A stretch of 64,000 bases of DNA from Yponomeuta sedellus (GCA_934045075.1 OW203721.1:18706714-18770713); one strand, 5' to 3'. Numbered from the stretch's first letter, positions 32,111-44,934 are shown. The notes: generated by a model from the letters alone, not told the origin. Translations and numbers: made by a program.

Positions 32111-32606
32111 ATCGCATGGCTAGCAAATTGCTATGTCATAGGGCTACGCCGCTGTTCAAATTTTCAGTCTCGTGTTATACCAAACTGGTTTCGAAGATCA
32201 ATGGGGGTTGAAACTGCCTGAATAGGTTCGTGTAAATATTCCTATAAAGTGCGCTCACGCTGTGGGCCTTGATCACCACATATATCATCACACTTCACAC
32301 TAATATTATAATGGCGAAAGCTTGTGAGTATGTTTGTTACTTCTTCACGTCTAAATGGCTGGAACGATTTTAATAAAATTCGGTATAGAGTTAGCTGACG
32401 CCCTATATTAACACATAGGCTACGTTTTAATGCGTGAAAATATCTTATTCCCATGGGAAAATCGATAAACCGCAGGTAACACCATGCAGTACAGCTAGTA
32501 AGTAAATAAATAAACAACAGTTTATTCAATAATTTACTTGACAAATAATTACGAGTATTTTATTTTATTAGGACAAGCGAAGCAGATCGCTCGTAGTCCC
32601 GTCTCT

Positions 32607-32940
32607 TAAACGATCACAAATGTTAAGTAACACAGGGCGCGTTCAGTGCATGGACGGGTAAACCATCTATGACTAACGCTAGAGGCATTTTTTCGAGCGA
32701 TTTCGTGCTCGCAAGGCGCGCTAAGCAGTTGGTGCCGGCTGCCGTCGATAGATGGCAGTCGTTCAGTCAGAGGCCTTAGGGCAGCTTGAAAACTTCTGAC
32801 AATAAGACCAGCCCCAGCACTACTCTTGCAAGCCTTCACCAATCCGGACTTGGCCCCTGTGGTGGAGTATGCCCTACACCTTCCTCAGGGAAGAAACCCG
32901 TGCCCCTCGGTGGGGACATAATGGGTTGATGATGATGATA
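32607..32940 (+). repeat. 5S-rRNA-like SINE, old copy with (GAT)n tail
   Basis: Starts in the 5S-like region (ATGTTAAGTAACACAGGGCG) and keeps the middle and tail blocks with many substitutions. It ends GGGACATAATGGGTTGATGA followed by TGATGATA. The GAT-repeat end is a typical LINE-driven tail and may be the original form of the family's 3' end. Confidence 0.75.
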
Positions 32941-33479
32941 AGCAAACAATTGTACAATAAGTGGGTAACAGCATCTTAAGTAACATTGAAGTATTTTAAG
33001 TAATTGTTCAACCAGCATCAATTCGGGAAGGAAACTTTTTATGATAGCTGTATATAAATTTTTTCCTGATATTAGTCAAGTCAGTCTGTCAGCAAATTTT
33101 GACAGCTCGATCTGAAAATTGTGATCACACACGAATATTTACATCCGTGTGTTCACAGTATACCTATACATTTTGGTCTGCTGTCTACAGAGTACTGTAT
33201 CCGTCGTATGACGTCACGCAGTAGTTTGATAACAAATTTAAATTCCAGAAAATAAAGCCCATCTTTTGATTTCATTAGCTCTAACATTGAAAATACTGCT
33301 ATTTGGATAAAAACCTCGAAATTGTTTTCGATTTAGCCTATTTAAGACATTCTTTCTTTCGCGAATTACCATGGAGTTGGAGAAAAAGAAAGGAGAGTTT
33401 TCAAGCAATTTCTTTAGAAATGTGGTTGCCCAGAAGGTAAACGTGCTAAAAATCCCCGCCTCTAGGGGGGGCGCCGGGG
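32941..33479. other. No gene seen
   Basis: AT-rich; nothing recognised. Confidence 0.35.
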
Positions 33480-33640
33480 TTAAATAAGGTTTACACTATT
33501 TTTATTTTTAATGCACTAACCCGTACTAAGGAACAAATTTAAAAACCTATTTAGAGGCTAAAAATTTCACCCATGCCGGGATTCGAACCCGCAACCTCTG
33601 GCTATCCGTACCAGCGCTCTACCAATTAAATAAGGTTTAC
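33480..33640 (-). repeat. tRNA-cored SINE, 5'-truncated in the core, exact 15 bp TSD
   Basis: Body 33495-33625, minus strand: tail (CATTAAAAATAAAAATAGTG end), tail start and core down to the D-arm (TTGGTAGAGCGC). Direct repeats TTAAATAAGGTTTAC lie at 33480-33494 and 33626-33640. This copy defines the true 3' end of the family and shows target-primed insertion without any inverted piece. Confidence 0.9.
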
Positions 33641-34075
33641 CTAATAAATAATCGCGATTAGACCCGTTTAATATCTAACTTAGTATTAAAATAATAGTAA
33701 AAGTATCAGTAGAGAAATATATTTTTCATCATTACTTTATCTATCAAAATGGCTTCGCGAATGAGATCAAAAGAGTGCCACAAAGTGCAACTGTGAGGCT
33801 AACTACTTTTGCTCAGCACCTTTCCAGTACTAAAAAGAACTATGAAGTTTCAAATGCGAATTCGCTTCCAGAGAGCTCTTGTTCATTTTTTACTCTTTAG
33901 ACTTTCGCTGCGACTGAAATAAAAGGAATTTTCTACTACGAGAAAATAAACACTGAGAAATAGTTAAGTTTTCTCTTTTATGTATTTAAATACATAAAAG
34001 ACGTATTAATGTTTGCCCTTATGTTTAGTAAGTTTATTATAGAATTTCACCTTTTTCTTTGCACTACACTTTGCC
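33641..34075. other. No gene seen
   Basis: AT-rich; a short palindrome (TTTTATGTATTTAAATACATAAAA, quoted by position 33977-34000) is present. No coding signal. Confidence 0.4.
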
Positions 34076-34077
34076 AG

Positions 34078-34172
34078 TCTCTTCAACACCAAAGGTTTGC
34101 CGGAAGAGGATGCTTCTTGCATTAAGCACGCCCTTGTACATTTACTCATGTAATTAGTGCAATAAAGGTTTA
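34078..34172 (+). repeat. LINE 3' end, plus strand
   Basis: CTCTTCAACACCAAAGGTTT, GCCGGAAGAGGATGCTTCTT, GCATTAAGCACGCCCTTGTA, then GTGCAATAAAGG. The second half is repeated in reverse at 41058-41150. Confidence 0.7.
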
Positions 34173-34630
34173 AAATAATGATAAATAATAGACCGTGTAA
34201 TTAAAATCACGTAAAACCTGAAATCCTAGGTGTTTGATATTCTCAAATATTATTCGATTTTTACAAATTGACCGCGTCCAATGCCAAAATGTTATGAAGG
34301 ACTTGTAAAAATTGAGAATTTCATTCGTTTTCACACATTTTAGGGCTGATTTTTCTATCCTCGAATAAAACTTGTTCGTCGAATAGTTCAAAAATGTGTT
34401 GTAGTCGCCTTTCTTTCGTTTCTTTATTTGTGTTGACATTCTTATATTAGATAAGGTAAGATAATTGTGTATTGGTACACAAATAGATTAAATTTGTTAC
34501 AATGTGATAGTACCCTGACTCCTGAACTAGGCGGGACCACGTATCTCAGGCCAGTGCTGTCCCAAAATGTACGATTCAACGCTGTTCTGTGAAATATTAC
34601 ACATATCAATATTATTGTATAATACCATAT
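34173..34630. other. No gene seen
   Basis: AT-rich. The 154-codon minus-strand frame 34442-34906 is carried by the SINE at 34632-34848 and is not a gene. Confidence 0.4.
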
Positions 34631-34631
34631 T

Positions 34632-34848
34632 CGAGCGCTTCCGTACTTTGCAAGGCACGTTGAGCCGTCGATGCCGACTGTCATGTAATGGCAGTCATTA
34701 AACCATGCCAGAGGCCTTATGGGCGGCTTAATAACTTCTGACAGTAAGACCCGCCACTGTCTTAGAATCCTCCACCAACCCGGACTTGGCCCCGTGGTGA
34801 AGTGAGACTCGTTCCCTAGCAGTGGGGACATAAAAGGTTTGATATCAA
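34632..34848 (+). repeat. 5S-rRNA-like SINE, 5'-truncated after the 5S part
   Basis: Starts TTCGAGCGCTTCCGTACTTT, just downstream of the 5S-like head, and continues to TAGCAGTGGGGACATA and AAGGTTTGATATCA. Only middle and tail remain. Confidence 0.85.
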
Positions 34849-35247
34849 ATACCTTATTAGATGGATAAGTTTTATCCGAGGATTGAAAAATCAGCCCGTA
34901 CACCATTTAATTTATTTACACCAAAGAAACGGTTTGGAGATTTTGTCTTATTTCAATGACACTTTAAGAAACGAAACAGCGACTGACTCTTGACATCTGA
35001 CATGTGTCAACACGGGAACGAAACGAACGGAAAAAAACGGGACCCAGGTGCCAGGTCATTGCCCCCACGTTCCAGGCTAACTGTCCCCAACTGGTAACAG
35101 ACCACTTATCTTCCCGCCATTATCATTGGCCCCCAAATGCACTGAATAAGCAAGGCGTATTTTTGTATGAATTGAAGCAAAAAATCCAGAACAGAGTCAG
35201 GATTACGCGACTGGAACCCACTTCATTCCATCTACCTCAAGAATGTT
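34849..35247. other. No gene seen
   Basis: A 97-codon frame at 35004-35297 runs into a SINE and has no domain. Confidence 0.35.
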
Positions 35248-35366
35248 TTTTTATGTGGCCTATTAATGTCCCACTGCAGGGCACAGGCCTTCTGTGAGAG
35301 AGAGTATGGGCTTAATTATCACGCGTGCTCGAACTGGCAACTTCAAGCGCTGAGGTATTTGAACAC
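35248..35366 (-). repeat. Metulj/HaSE-type SINE, 3' part
   Basis: TTTATGTGGCCTATTAATGT, CCCACTGCAGGGCACAGGCC, TATGGGCTTAATTATCACGC, AGCGCTGAGGTATTTGAACA. This is the tail and lower body of the family on the minus strand. Confidence 0.8.
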
Positions 35367-35586
35367 CTGTAAAAATACTTACCCAGGGATAAACAGATTA
35401 ATATACAATTAACAGGGTTGTCAGTCATATTCAATTGTCTCTGAATTGCTTTGTAATTATCATGGCGCAAGACTTTTTTTTATTAATCTACTGAATAGAG
35501 CTTACCCATGGATAAACAGATAGACATCCGAGTCAGCTTTTGGCACAAGCCTGTTTTAGTTCACCGACCTTTCTCCCTCCTGAAAT

Positions 35587-36439
<853 letters not shown>

Positions 36440-36582
36440 GACATTTATTATAGCAACAAGACACATCACAGAAACAAAAAACCATACCCAAATAAGCCAT
36501 ACCCAACTCTACTCTAACTTGATGATCCGCATGGCAATGTCTTCGAATTTGTTCTTTTACCACGTTGTGGAAACGATTATTA

Positions 36583-36645
36583 TTAAATTCTTTATTGTAC
36601 CAGTAAAGATTGTACAATTGGCGGGCTTAATACTAATACTTGGGA
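36583..36645 (-). repeat. SINE/LINE 3' tail, minus strand
   Basis: TATTATTAAATTCTTTATTG, TACCAGTAAAGATTGTACAA, TTGGCGGGCTTAATACTAA, the same block as 11194-11265. Confidence 0.75.
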
Positions 36646-39160
36646 CAGTTACATGTTACTGTAAGTGTCGACAACATGTAACTGTAACTGTTTGACAAGT
36701 AAGTACTTCATTATCTTTGAGGAGTGAAATATATTCCAGTGCATTATATTACTTACTTCTATAACAAGTTGAAGTATCTCCTCTTGTGGGTGCCTGATCC
36801 AGCTCGATCACTTGTTTATAATGTTAAAATTCTATTAGTGTTCAATGAAGTGTACTCTATCCTTATTAAGACACCGTTGATTAAAGCTGTTATTGCAAAC
36901 TCACACCTTGTTGAAGTGCTTCAGAAATCGCGCATTTTAAAGCGATTCCTTTAGAGAAATTATTCAGTACAGAGCAAAATCGACTCTACAAGCTTGTAAC
37001 CCAAAAACAAATAAGTATTTACAGTAAATTCAAACTATGTTTATTCAAAATGACACAGTCTATATTGAATAAAGGATAAGTTTAGAATTTATACTGCGGA
37101 AATAATTAAACTGCAGGATGACTTTGAATTCGTTGAAACGTTTATTTTTGGTACTCTAAATTAACTTCACTTAAGCATAAACAAACAATATCAGCTCAAA
37201 AAGTTTTAAATCGAGAAAACTACGGTTCGCGCTTCTTATGGTTGGAGCCAGCCTAGTCAATCGTTTACGCATATCAGCTCTTAAGACAGACTCTCACACC
37301 CTTATTCTTAGACGATCCGAGTAAAACAGTATTAATATATTGTAACTTATTAAATTTCCTTCAATAGAGTAAGTTTATCACTAAAGACGAGGAATCAACC
37401 GCCAAAGCTGAGGTACCTCGGAACCTACCTTGAAGCCACCTCGATCAAGAAAAAACGGTGTTCTGCGAAAACAATTTTCATCGTTCTGGTACTTCCTACC
37501 ACTTTGGATTTACAGTTTGCAGATCAAAAATCAATATACTATTACAGATAAATCCTTACAAACTCTCTTTTGGACAATGGAAAGAACATAGTCTCAAAAT
37601 ATACCTAACAGCATATTATTGACTATAGCGTGCAATTTCAAAAACCCCGTAGATGATAATTATTCGTAGCAGCATACATTTTCTTTTTTTTACTTTTTCC
37701 CGCTCCATAAAATAAGCGTGTATTTTGACCACGTTTCAACTCTTTCCAACATATGATTGAAATTATATTTATCCGTGGTGAATACGGCGCGCGTACTGCT
37801 TCTTCTCGCAGCCCTCCTCGCCAAGGCACATACGGAGTGGCCGCGCTGCTTTTTGTCCCAATACTGCTTTCATGAAATTAATATCAATTGTGCCTGTCCT
37901 TCTATAGAGTTATAAAAACCTTCCGCGCTTTTCTGCGCACTCTCGTTATGGTGAGCTGACACTTGATTTGGTCTTGACTTTAAAATAGACCGCAAAGTCC
38001 AATCTCTCCCACCCAGAGTTCTTATTACGTACGGTGTAGGTGAAAGAATCGAAAAAATACGATTCAAACTGCGTGGTCGAAGGAGATGCGAAAAGCCGCT
38101 TCGAACCTCGTTGAAAAGCGCTCCTTAGAGGATGTTCAGTATTCTGCATTTGCTTGTTCGGTTGTTCACACACCCACGAGATGGAGTTTGTTCAATAGCC
38201 GTACTTATGCCGCTTGCAATACGAGCTAGCATAGGTAGCCCTTTTGTATCTGATAGTTCTCTTATAACGCCACGAAACAGCATCGCATCGAGGGTGTCTG
38301 GATTCATGACTTGCATGAAATAACTCGTCTCTCAGAATGTACTAATGAAATTTAACTTCACAGCTATACCTGATGCGCAATTATTTCAGAAGTACCTACA
38401 TGAATTAGAGTTTGTCATTTACAACAACTTTTGATCTACGACAATTTTATTTTTCTGATTTGTAGTAACGCTGCATTATAAAATAATACTTAAAATTATA
38501 CTTGTTACATAAGATGGACCATTCTTTTTCGTAGGACAATACTCAAATGGAGCAGCGATATTGATAGAGACCACCACCTATGCCTACGACCTATACTCAG
38601 ATCTAACAAATGTACACAAAAAAAAGATAAAGACCGGTGAAGTTTCTGAGCAGTTCGATAACGAACACTGTGACACAAGATTTTTATATAATTATGAAAT
38701 TACATTTAAATTGTAACAATTGTAGTCCAACATGCAACCCTAAAATTATAACTATCACCTGTTTTATGCAATCGCTACAGCAGGCATATTGATGAAGTTC
38801 ACTATGAAACAGCGAGCGATACTTTTATGCGAATTCAGAGTAGCTCCGGTACTAATTAATATTTTTGTGCACCCTTAAATTCCTCTTTGTAGAACATCGC
38901 GTAAACATAATTTTCCATTCTGCGAAAACTTTCAGCGCCAATTCACTAATTCTTTTTTATGGTGCTCTAATCAACAAGAAAGTTCATTTCATTTTATTTA
39001 TTTATTGCATAACCATGTACAGTTCATACTTAACTAGTACCATGGACTCTGTAAGGGTGTAGCAAATTTTTAGTACATAAAAGGCATGATGCAAATATAT
39101 ACAAAGCTTAGATTAGGACATATACAGCTAAAGTTCTATGGTCTACTATTTATAAATTCA
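36646..39160. other. No supported gene
   Basis: Long stretch with weak signals only. A stem-loop of GACAACATGTAACTGTAACTG type occurs near 36645-36690. Open frames on the minus strand at 37870-38316 (63-75 codons, overlapping in different frames, GC-richer than the surroundings) have no domain I recognise. If they were coding, frameshifts or introns would be needed. Left unassigned. Confidence 0.3.
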
Positions 39161-39164
39161 CAAC

Positions 39165-39665
39165 TGATGTCTGTCTATGTCTGTCCGGCTGTCTGTCCGT
39201 GGTTTTGCCAGAGACATAAAGTACTAGAAAGCTGAAGTTTGGTATAGATATAGCTTACAAAACGGTAGGATAAAATATCTAAAAAATGGTTTAAGAGTAC
39301 CTCTAGTAATTTGGGGATGGAATATTTTTTTTTGGCCAACACCATAGTGTGGGATATCGGTGGATTACAAATAAGTGCGGTAAATCCACTTTTTGATTTA
39401 GGGATCCGTTTGCTAAATAAATTAAACCTTAAACCGCAATTTTTTGTTAAAGTAGGGTGTGACCCCAAAGCTAAACGGCTGATTGTAGAAACATGTCAAA
39501 TTTCAGAGTAGCGCATATAATGTTCATAAAAGGAAATGGCGGCCAACTTATAAAAGGCCAAAATTCTTAGAAATTTCATTGAAAATTTCTTTGATGGAGT
39601 TGTTAGTACTGTATAGTCGATAAAAGTATATTTTTCTACGGAACCCTATAATAGGTGTAGCCTGA
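39165..39665 (+). repeat. Lepidopteran 'CTGTCCG...TACGGAACCC' repeat, long copy
   Basis: CTGTCCGGCTGTCTGTCCGT, AAGTACTAGAAAGCTGAAGT, TTGGTATAGATATA, ACACCATAGTGTGGGATATC and the closing TTTCTACGGAACCCTATAAT with GACACGCACTTG follow the family order. It is long and fairly complete. The frames across it are incidental. Confidence 0.75.
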
Positions 39666-39802
39666 CACGCACTTGTCGTCAGTAAAATCATTAAGTGTAC
39701 GTTTTCGTAAGTATACGTCAGATTCCAAGCGTTGATGTCGTGAAAGTGTAACAAAACTTGTAACAAAACGCTTCACTTTGAACTCTGCTAACACATTGTG
39801 GA

Positions 39803-40164
39803 CGTCACATTTCAGCAAGAATGCGTACGATTCCCCTAATATCTGCCAAGCTCAGTAGACATGCTTTAAAGATCTGCGAAGCTACACTAAAAACGTATTT
39901 TTGATCCGTTGAGTCTAAAGCCATAGTCTGGATTACCTTAAGCATTCTAAGCTCGCCTTTGTACATGTTATTTCTTATGCAACGTGCTATTAAATGTTTC
40001 GTATGCAATAATAATAATTCAACATGAACACTAACACAAACCGTATTGTATATCAGCATCCTATTCTTCAAGTTAGCATTATAATATTTTTTTAAATATT
40101 CCTCTGCTGAAGCTCGAATTTGCTTCGGAAAAGCATCCAGAAAAGCATCAAACATTTCGAGACA
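39803..40164 (-). CDS. Candidate terminal exon of an unidentified protein, or old pseudogene
   Basis: Minus strand: a TATATACTTTTTTCAG acceptor-like run ends at 40165. The frame then opens CLEMFDAFLDAFPKQIRASA and continues 119 residues without a stop to ...LADIRGIVRILAEM at 39803-39807. The composition (mixed hydrophobic and charged, helical, Cys/His present, no low complexity) is unlike the repeats nearby. No domain is recognised and no upstream exon could be placed. Near the stop a neighbouring frame stays open (LLKCDVHNVLAEFKVKRFVT), so a frameshifted pseudogene is possible. It lies just beside a lepidopteran repeat. Confidence 0.4.
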
Positions 40165-40289
40165 CTGAAAAAAGTATATAAAATTAATCTGAGTAAAGAG
40201 ACACTGTCTGCTTAGGTACTATACCAAAACTAATTTAATAATATGATCATGAGATGCCAGCAGTGGCAGCACTTTGGCAAATAGCTGGC

Positions 40290-40560
40290 CTCATATTCGG
40301 GAGATCGTGGGGTTTAATCCCGCAGTGACTATCACAGTGACTTTATTTGCGAACTTGTAGTAGTAATTTTACTCGCTGACTGTGTAGGAAAACATCGCGA
40401 GGTAACACGTGTGATATTTACCTACCGCGGCTCTCTCTACGTACAATCGCCCAAGTACGAGACTAAGTGCGGGAATCTCAGAACTAAGTAAACTAATGTG
40501 ATTTAGTTAGCAGATCGCGGCCCCGGCCGGGTATCGATCAACAGTAACCAAGGGCGTGAC
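40290..40560 (+). repeat. tRNA-headed SINE, plus strand, diverged
   Basis: GGGAGATCGTGGGGTTTAAT with CCCGCAGTGAC is a B-box region. It is followed by TTTGCGAACTTGTAGTAGTA, GAAAACATCGCGAGG and TAAGTGCGGGAATCTCAG, the body blocks seen at 42855-43090. Confidence 0.6.
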
Positions 40561-40840
40561 GCGGCGCAGGCGGCGGGCTTCGGGTTTCAGCTTCAAAGCA
40601 CGCGTGCCGGTGCCCTAGCTAGAGAGGGTACAGTCAGTTCACCTCAGACGATTTAAGAAGTTAGCACAAAGATAATACATGTCACAGAAAGATAAAAATG
40701 TCAATACAAAATAAAATAGTTACAAAACATGTCACACTTAATAAAATAAAAAAATACATGCACAGTAAGATATCCAATAAATTTTCGTCAAGAAAACATA
40801 AAATATTAATAATAATTTAAACACACAAAAAAAAAACAAC
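40561..40840. other. No gene; AT-rich with a small GC-rich start
   Basis: 40555-40625 is GC-rich (GGCGCAGGCGGCGGGCTTCG). The rest is A-rich and may be the 3' UTR of the adjoining minus-strand LINE remnant. Confidence 0.35.
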
Positions 40841-40841
40841 A

Positions 40842-41035
40842 CTAACTGAACAAACCACTCCGGAAAATATCTGAGCCAAAGGATCCCATAACGCTGGCAG
40901 CATTGCCACGCTGCACCGCCAAAGAGACCCTCTGTCCCAGATACGCACCGGAGCGGCAGTCAAGCCCACGGTCCCTCAAGCGGCGACCCAGCTTCCTAAC
41001 AAGGATCTTAGTCTGAGTCCCCCAAACTCCCAAAG
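40842..41035 (-). pseudogene. C-terminal tail of a retroelement ORF, copy 2
   Basis: The minus-strand frame runs GVWGTQTKILVRKLGRRLRD, RGLDCRSGAYLGQRVSLAVQ, RGNAASVMGSFGSDIFRSG and then a stop. It matches 9300-9495 over its last ~40 residues. Most likely the C-terminus of a LINE polyprotein. The upstream region is missing. Confidence 0.6.
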
Positions 41036-41057
41036 ATAATTAAAAAGTACAGTAATA

Positions 41058-41150
41058 TTATTATTATTATTGTAATTCTTTATTGCACTATTTACGTGAG
41101 TAAATAAACAAGGGCGTGCTTAATGCAAGAAGCATTGTAATAAGCCATGA
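41058..41150 (-). repeat. LINE 3' end with triplet tail, minus strand
   Basis: TTATTATTATTATTGTAATT, CTTTATTGCACTATTTACG and AACAAGGGCGTGCTTAATGC are the reverse of the 34078-34172 end. It ends in an (AAT)n-type tail on the minus strand. Confidence 0.75.
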
Positions 41151-42850
41151 TCTCGTTAGCTCTATGACAGTAAATGAGGTAAAGTATAGATGTAAGCTAA
41201 AAAATCGCCATACTCTAAGATTAATTCATATTTCTGTCATAAAAACGTAGGATTGCATACAGTTTCACAGGGTTAAGAAGTGAGACTCGTCCGTGCTTGT
41301 CGTCACAGTTGGGCCTCGAACTTAGCAAGTTGTGAGTCTACGCTAGCTTCAATTTTGTTCTCAAACTGACTGTATGGTAGTGGGTTCAGGTTCTCTTTCC
41401 GAGTCTTTGCTAGCAAATTTGCCTGCAGCTAAGGAACCGCTATAAACCTTTATCTTTTTTTTATAACATAATCCGTCCCATAGTGGCACTCTCGTATAAT
41501 ATAAGATAAGAATATTCTTTATTCTACACCAGGAAAAAACACTGTTGGCTGTTGTTCCTGTAGTGTGCAAACTCATAATAATTGTCTCGGTGATCTGTAC
41601 ATTCATAATTTAATATGAAATAAGTAGAACATTATTTAGCAAGGAGGTTTTCGAACAATCAATCAATGTTGGCGCCAAAATCGTCTTGAACCCAGGTGTC
41701 CTGCGTTTGTAATTTACAAATGTGTAACCATCTGGCAAAATCATGTAGAAAAAGTAAATCTAAATCTAGACAACCATGCTCAGTGATTCAGCATGCGGTC
41801 AAATGGCTGCACTTACAGAATGTATGAAAATGTACTGAAGGTCGCGACTTGCTCGGGCGAGTGGCACTAGGCTGCGGTTAAGGCGTTGAGTTGTATATTA
41901 GTAAATGTTTCATTATGCTTTGCTCTCACAATGAATCTGCCTGGGTAGTACGATACGATGTACGAGTCATGGGTTTTGTGGCGATAAAATGTCTGAATTT
42001 ATTATTTATTTGTTTTTGAGAAATTTGCAGCTTACATAAAAATGGATAGATCTTAGTGTATAAGTTTCCGTAAGTGACTAATAATGCATTGCTACATTTG
42101 ATATTTAAAATACACGGCTTACTAAATACGTAACTAAAGTATATTTTCTTATTTTGCTACAATGTTATGAAATGTCCAGGATAGGTCCTAGTAATAATCT
42201 GCGGTGCGGGTTGCGAGCAATGAAAAGAGAACAACGAGATTATAACATACTTTGTCTGCCAGTGCTCTTAAACTACGACTTTAGCACTTTCAGTACAAGA
42301 TAGTACCTAAGATGGTTCTATATTTTTGATGCTAAGCAAAAAGTACCTCAGTTAGGTGTCCTTTTTTTAAACACTTATTAAGTTATTTGTAGAGTAAGTT
42401 TTCATGACATTTGATGTATAAAACAAAATCGCTCAAAATTGTGAAATTATTTTGTTATTTTGCAATGAATAATGATTTTACTACTTTTATTTATTACAAT
42501 GTTTCAAAATCATAATGTTTTTTATACTTTTACGGAAGGATGCAACACTTGTGTATAGCTAGTGCGCTAACACGAACCGCGCGATGTAACGTCAAAGATC
42601 GCGACTTTCCAGTATTTTAACTGACAAATTGTGACATTTTGGCACCCAAGAAAAACCACGCAAAACACGAGACTCACGCCGTTGTTCTACCAATGCAAGA
42701 TATCAGATTTTTTAAATATCGTTTAAATCAGCGGTATTATAACTTGACCAGACGTTTTTATACTATAAAAAGGGGATTTTATTTTAATTTTTCACTAAGA
42801 GTGGCATTTAAGTTTGTTTGGTCGCCTACCGAATTCATACTTAGCTCGAA
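41151..42850. other. No gene; LINE tail near 41500
   Basis: 41503-41530 (AGATAAGAATATTCTTTATT) repeats the 8146-8190 tail. A diverged tRNA-like stretch lies near 41670-41720. Nothing else is recognised. Confidence 0.35.
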
Positions 42851-42854
42851 AGTG

Positions 42855-43200
42855 GAAAGGTGGTAGCGTAGCGGTAGACTACCAACCTCACGTGAAGTCG
42901 TTGGCTTGAATCCCGGCTTATACCAGACTTTGTTTTCTATGTCACGGACATTTGTGAAGTTGTGGTAGAAATACGACTCGCTAAACGCAAAGGAAAACAT
43001 TGTGAAAAGACCCTAGTGTCTGAGGTATACCTCAAGTATTGCTACGTAAATTAGCCCAACAATTCAACGATTCTAAGTGCAAAACTTTAGGTGTTACTAA
43101 CTGACTGAGTTTGAAGTGGGTAAATAGAAGCTAGGACCTGCCCAACATGATGGGGATTTTTCATGCCTAGCCGTTTACCCCGCCCGCGCCGTTGTAAACT
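42855..43200 (+). repeat. tRNA-headed SINE, plus strand, long body
   Basis: Head GTGGTAGCGTAGCGGTAGAC with B box TTGGCTTGAATCCCGGC (about 42900). The body has ATTTGTGAAGTTGTGGTAG, GAAAACATTGTGAAAAGACC and CTGAGGTATACCTCAAG, then a GCCGTTTACC 3' part. No target duplication found. Confidence 0.65.
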
Positions 43201-43914
43201 TTAATTTTATTGTATAAACATTCAAAACGTCCAAAAGAACAATAGGTACCTTATAGAAGAAAACAAATTCACACGAATAGAGACTAACAATACTCGCTAA
43301 CATTATTATAACTGAAACTTTTATTAGCTAACCTGGATGTTAACCTTCAAAATCATTCTTAAATCAAACACATTAGAGTCTAAAGTGTCCTATGGTATAT
43401 TTTTAGTTGAGGTGTAGATTCTGACACTAAGTAATTCACGTCATGTTAACAACGGGGTTTGCTTAGCACCTGCGAACAGGTGAATAGGTTTCCTTTAACA
43501 TTGGTCTACATATGAGAAAAAAGGAAAGGTTAACTTATATTGTTAACACATTGTTTTTTTATTTATAATATCAAAAGCTACCTACGTAAATAACTAACTA
43601 ACATGACTGACTTGCAAACACAAATAGTTTAATCAACAAAATAATTTTCAATTACCACCTCCGCTTATTAAAAAAAACTTATACTTAGTCTGCCAAGTTT
43701 AGCAACAGAACCTTGATACTTATTACAAAAATGTTTAAGTTTTTTCATAAGCGGAGCATTTTTTAGTTAGCGGAGTCAGCAAACAGCGCCATCCCAAGGG
43801 TAGGAATAGCACATCAAAAGAAGGTTAGGCGTTTACAGTTTTTAAGTATTTGGAACATACTCGTATTGAACTTAACTTAATTATGTTATTTTAGTTTGAA
43901 AAAATGTAACTGTG
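43201..43914. other. No gene seen
   Basis: AT-rich, non-coding. Confidence 0.4.
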
Positions 43915-44010
43915 ATCTGTGATTTCCGCACTTAGCCTCATATCTACGCAGCAAGCGCTGAGGGACGTTAACGCTTTAGATACTAGGGTTTCCTCACGAT
44001 GTTTTACTTA
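43915..44010 (-). repeat. Metulj-type SINE body fragment
   Basis: GATTTCCGCACTTAGCCTCA, AGCAAGCGCTGAGGGACGTT and CTAGGGTTTCCTCACGATGT match 2858-2955. Confidence 0.75.
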
Positions 44011-44421
44011 GTTCAACTTTAATGGAAGGAAGCTTTAGCGGAGCTTTATTGCCATGTTTTTCTGTATTGAGTTGACTTTATTCAGTCAAGCCGAGTTTCA
44101 TACCATTCCTAGTTTATTACGTCAAATCGATTGTCATAATACTCGTTAATCGTATCGTATGCCTTTTTCGCCCAATTCTCTTTTATCTTTTCTAAGTGAC
44201 AGAGCCAATAGAGTCATTGGGAATTACTTCAATAATGTTGGGTACAGAAATCAGGTCTTCGATTTCCTAGTTCTCTTAATTCTCCAACAACTACCTTCCC
44301 TCCGCCTTGGACCCAGAATCTTCCTCATAATCCTCCTTTCCGCAACAAGTAACGATATAAATTACTGCTGTTAACCCATGACGTTTATTTTCTTCCACCT
44401 AACCCAGTAAATATCTGTGTA

Positions 44422-44485
44422 TAAGAAATATCTGTGTAATTTCCATTTTTATGTACAATAAAGTGTTCTTTATCTATCTATTATG
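44422..44485 (+). repeat. LINE tail with (TATC)n end
   Basis: AGAAATATCTGTGTAATTTC, CATTTTTATGTACAATAAAG, TGTTCTTTATCTATCTATT. A near-identical copy lies at 52055-52122. Confidence 0.8.
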
Positions 44486-44930
44486 ATTTGTTGAAGGTAC
44501 TACATGCCATAAATGTCTATAGATGGCACGGCATACGCTCTGATTAAGATTTTTTAATGACACCTATAAAGCAGAGCGCCTAAATTGAGACGTTTAACAT
44601 TGACTAATGACAGATCTCGGCCGCGCGTAATTACTTGTAGCCTGTTGTAGACGCCCCGAGCCGAAGCTACAACACCTGAATTATTTTAAATGTAAGGTTC
44701 TGTCCAGGCGCGGCAATTTTTGCATGGCGATTACTGCGCCTATGTTGAACATACTTCTCGAAATCAACAAAAAAGTAAAAATTTTTGGGCTTCGCATCTA
44801 CGGATGTTTTATACAGCGTCCAGTGGCACTTTCACTCACACTAGAATAATAATTACTTCTACACGACATAAACACTTGCCCTGGTCCCAACTTACGATTT
44901 TCAGTGCGATGGTAACCAGGCACGGACATC
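44486..44930. other. No gene seen
   Basis: The 105-codon frame at 44720-45037 runs through a SINE and is not a gene. Confidence 0.35.
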
Positions 44931-44934
44931 ACAA

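Noticed and set aside
37870..38316. Overlapping minus-strand frames of 63-75 codons
   Set aside because: Open in different frames with no domain; would need frameshifts. Not enough for a gene call.
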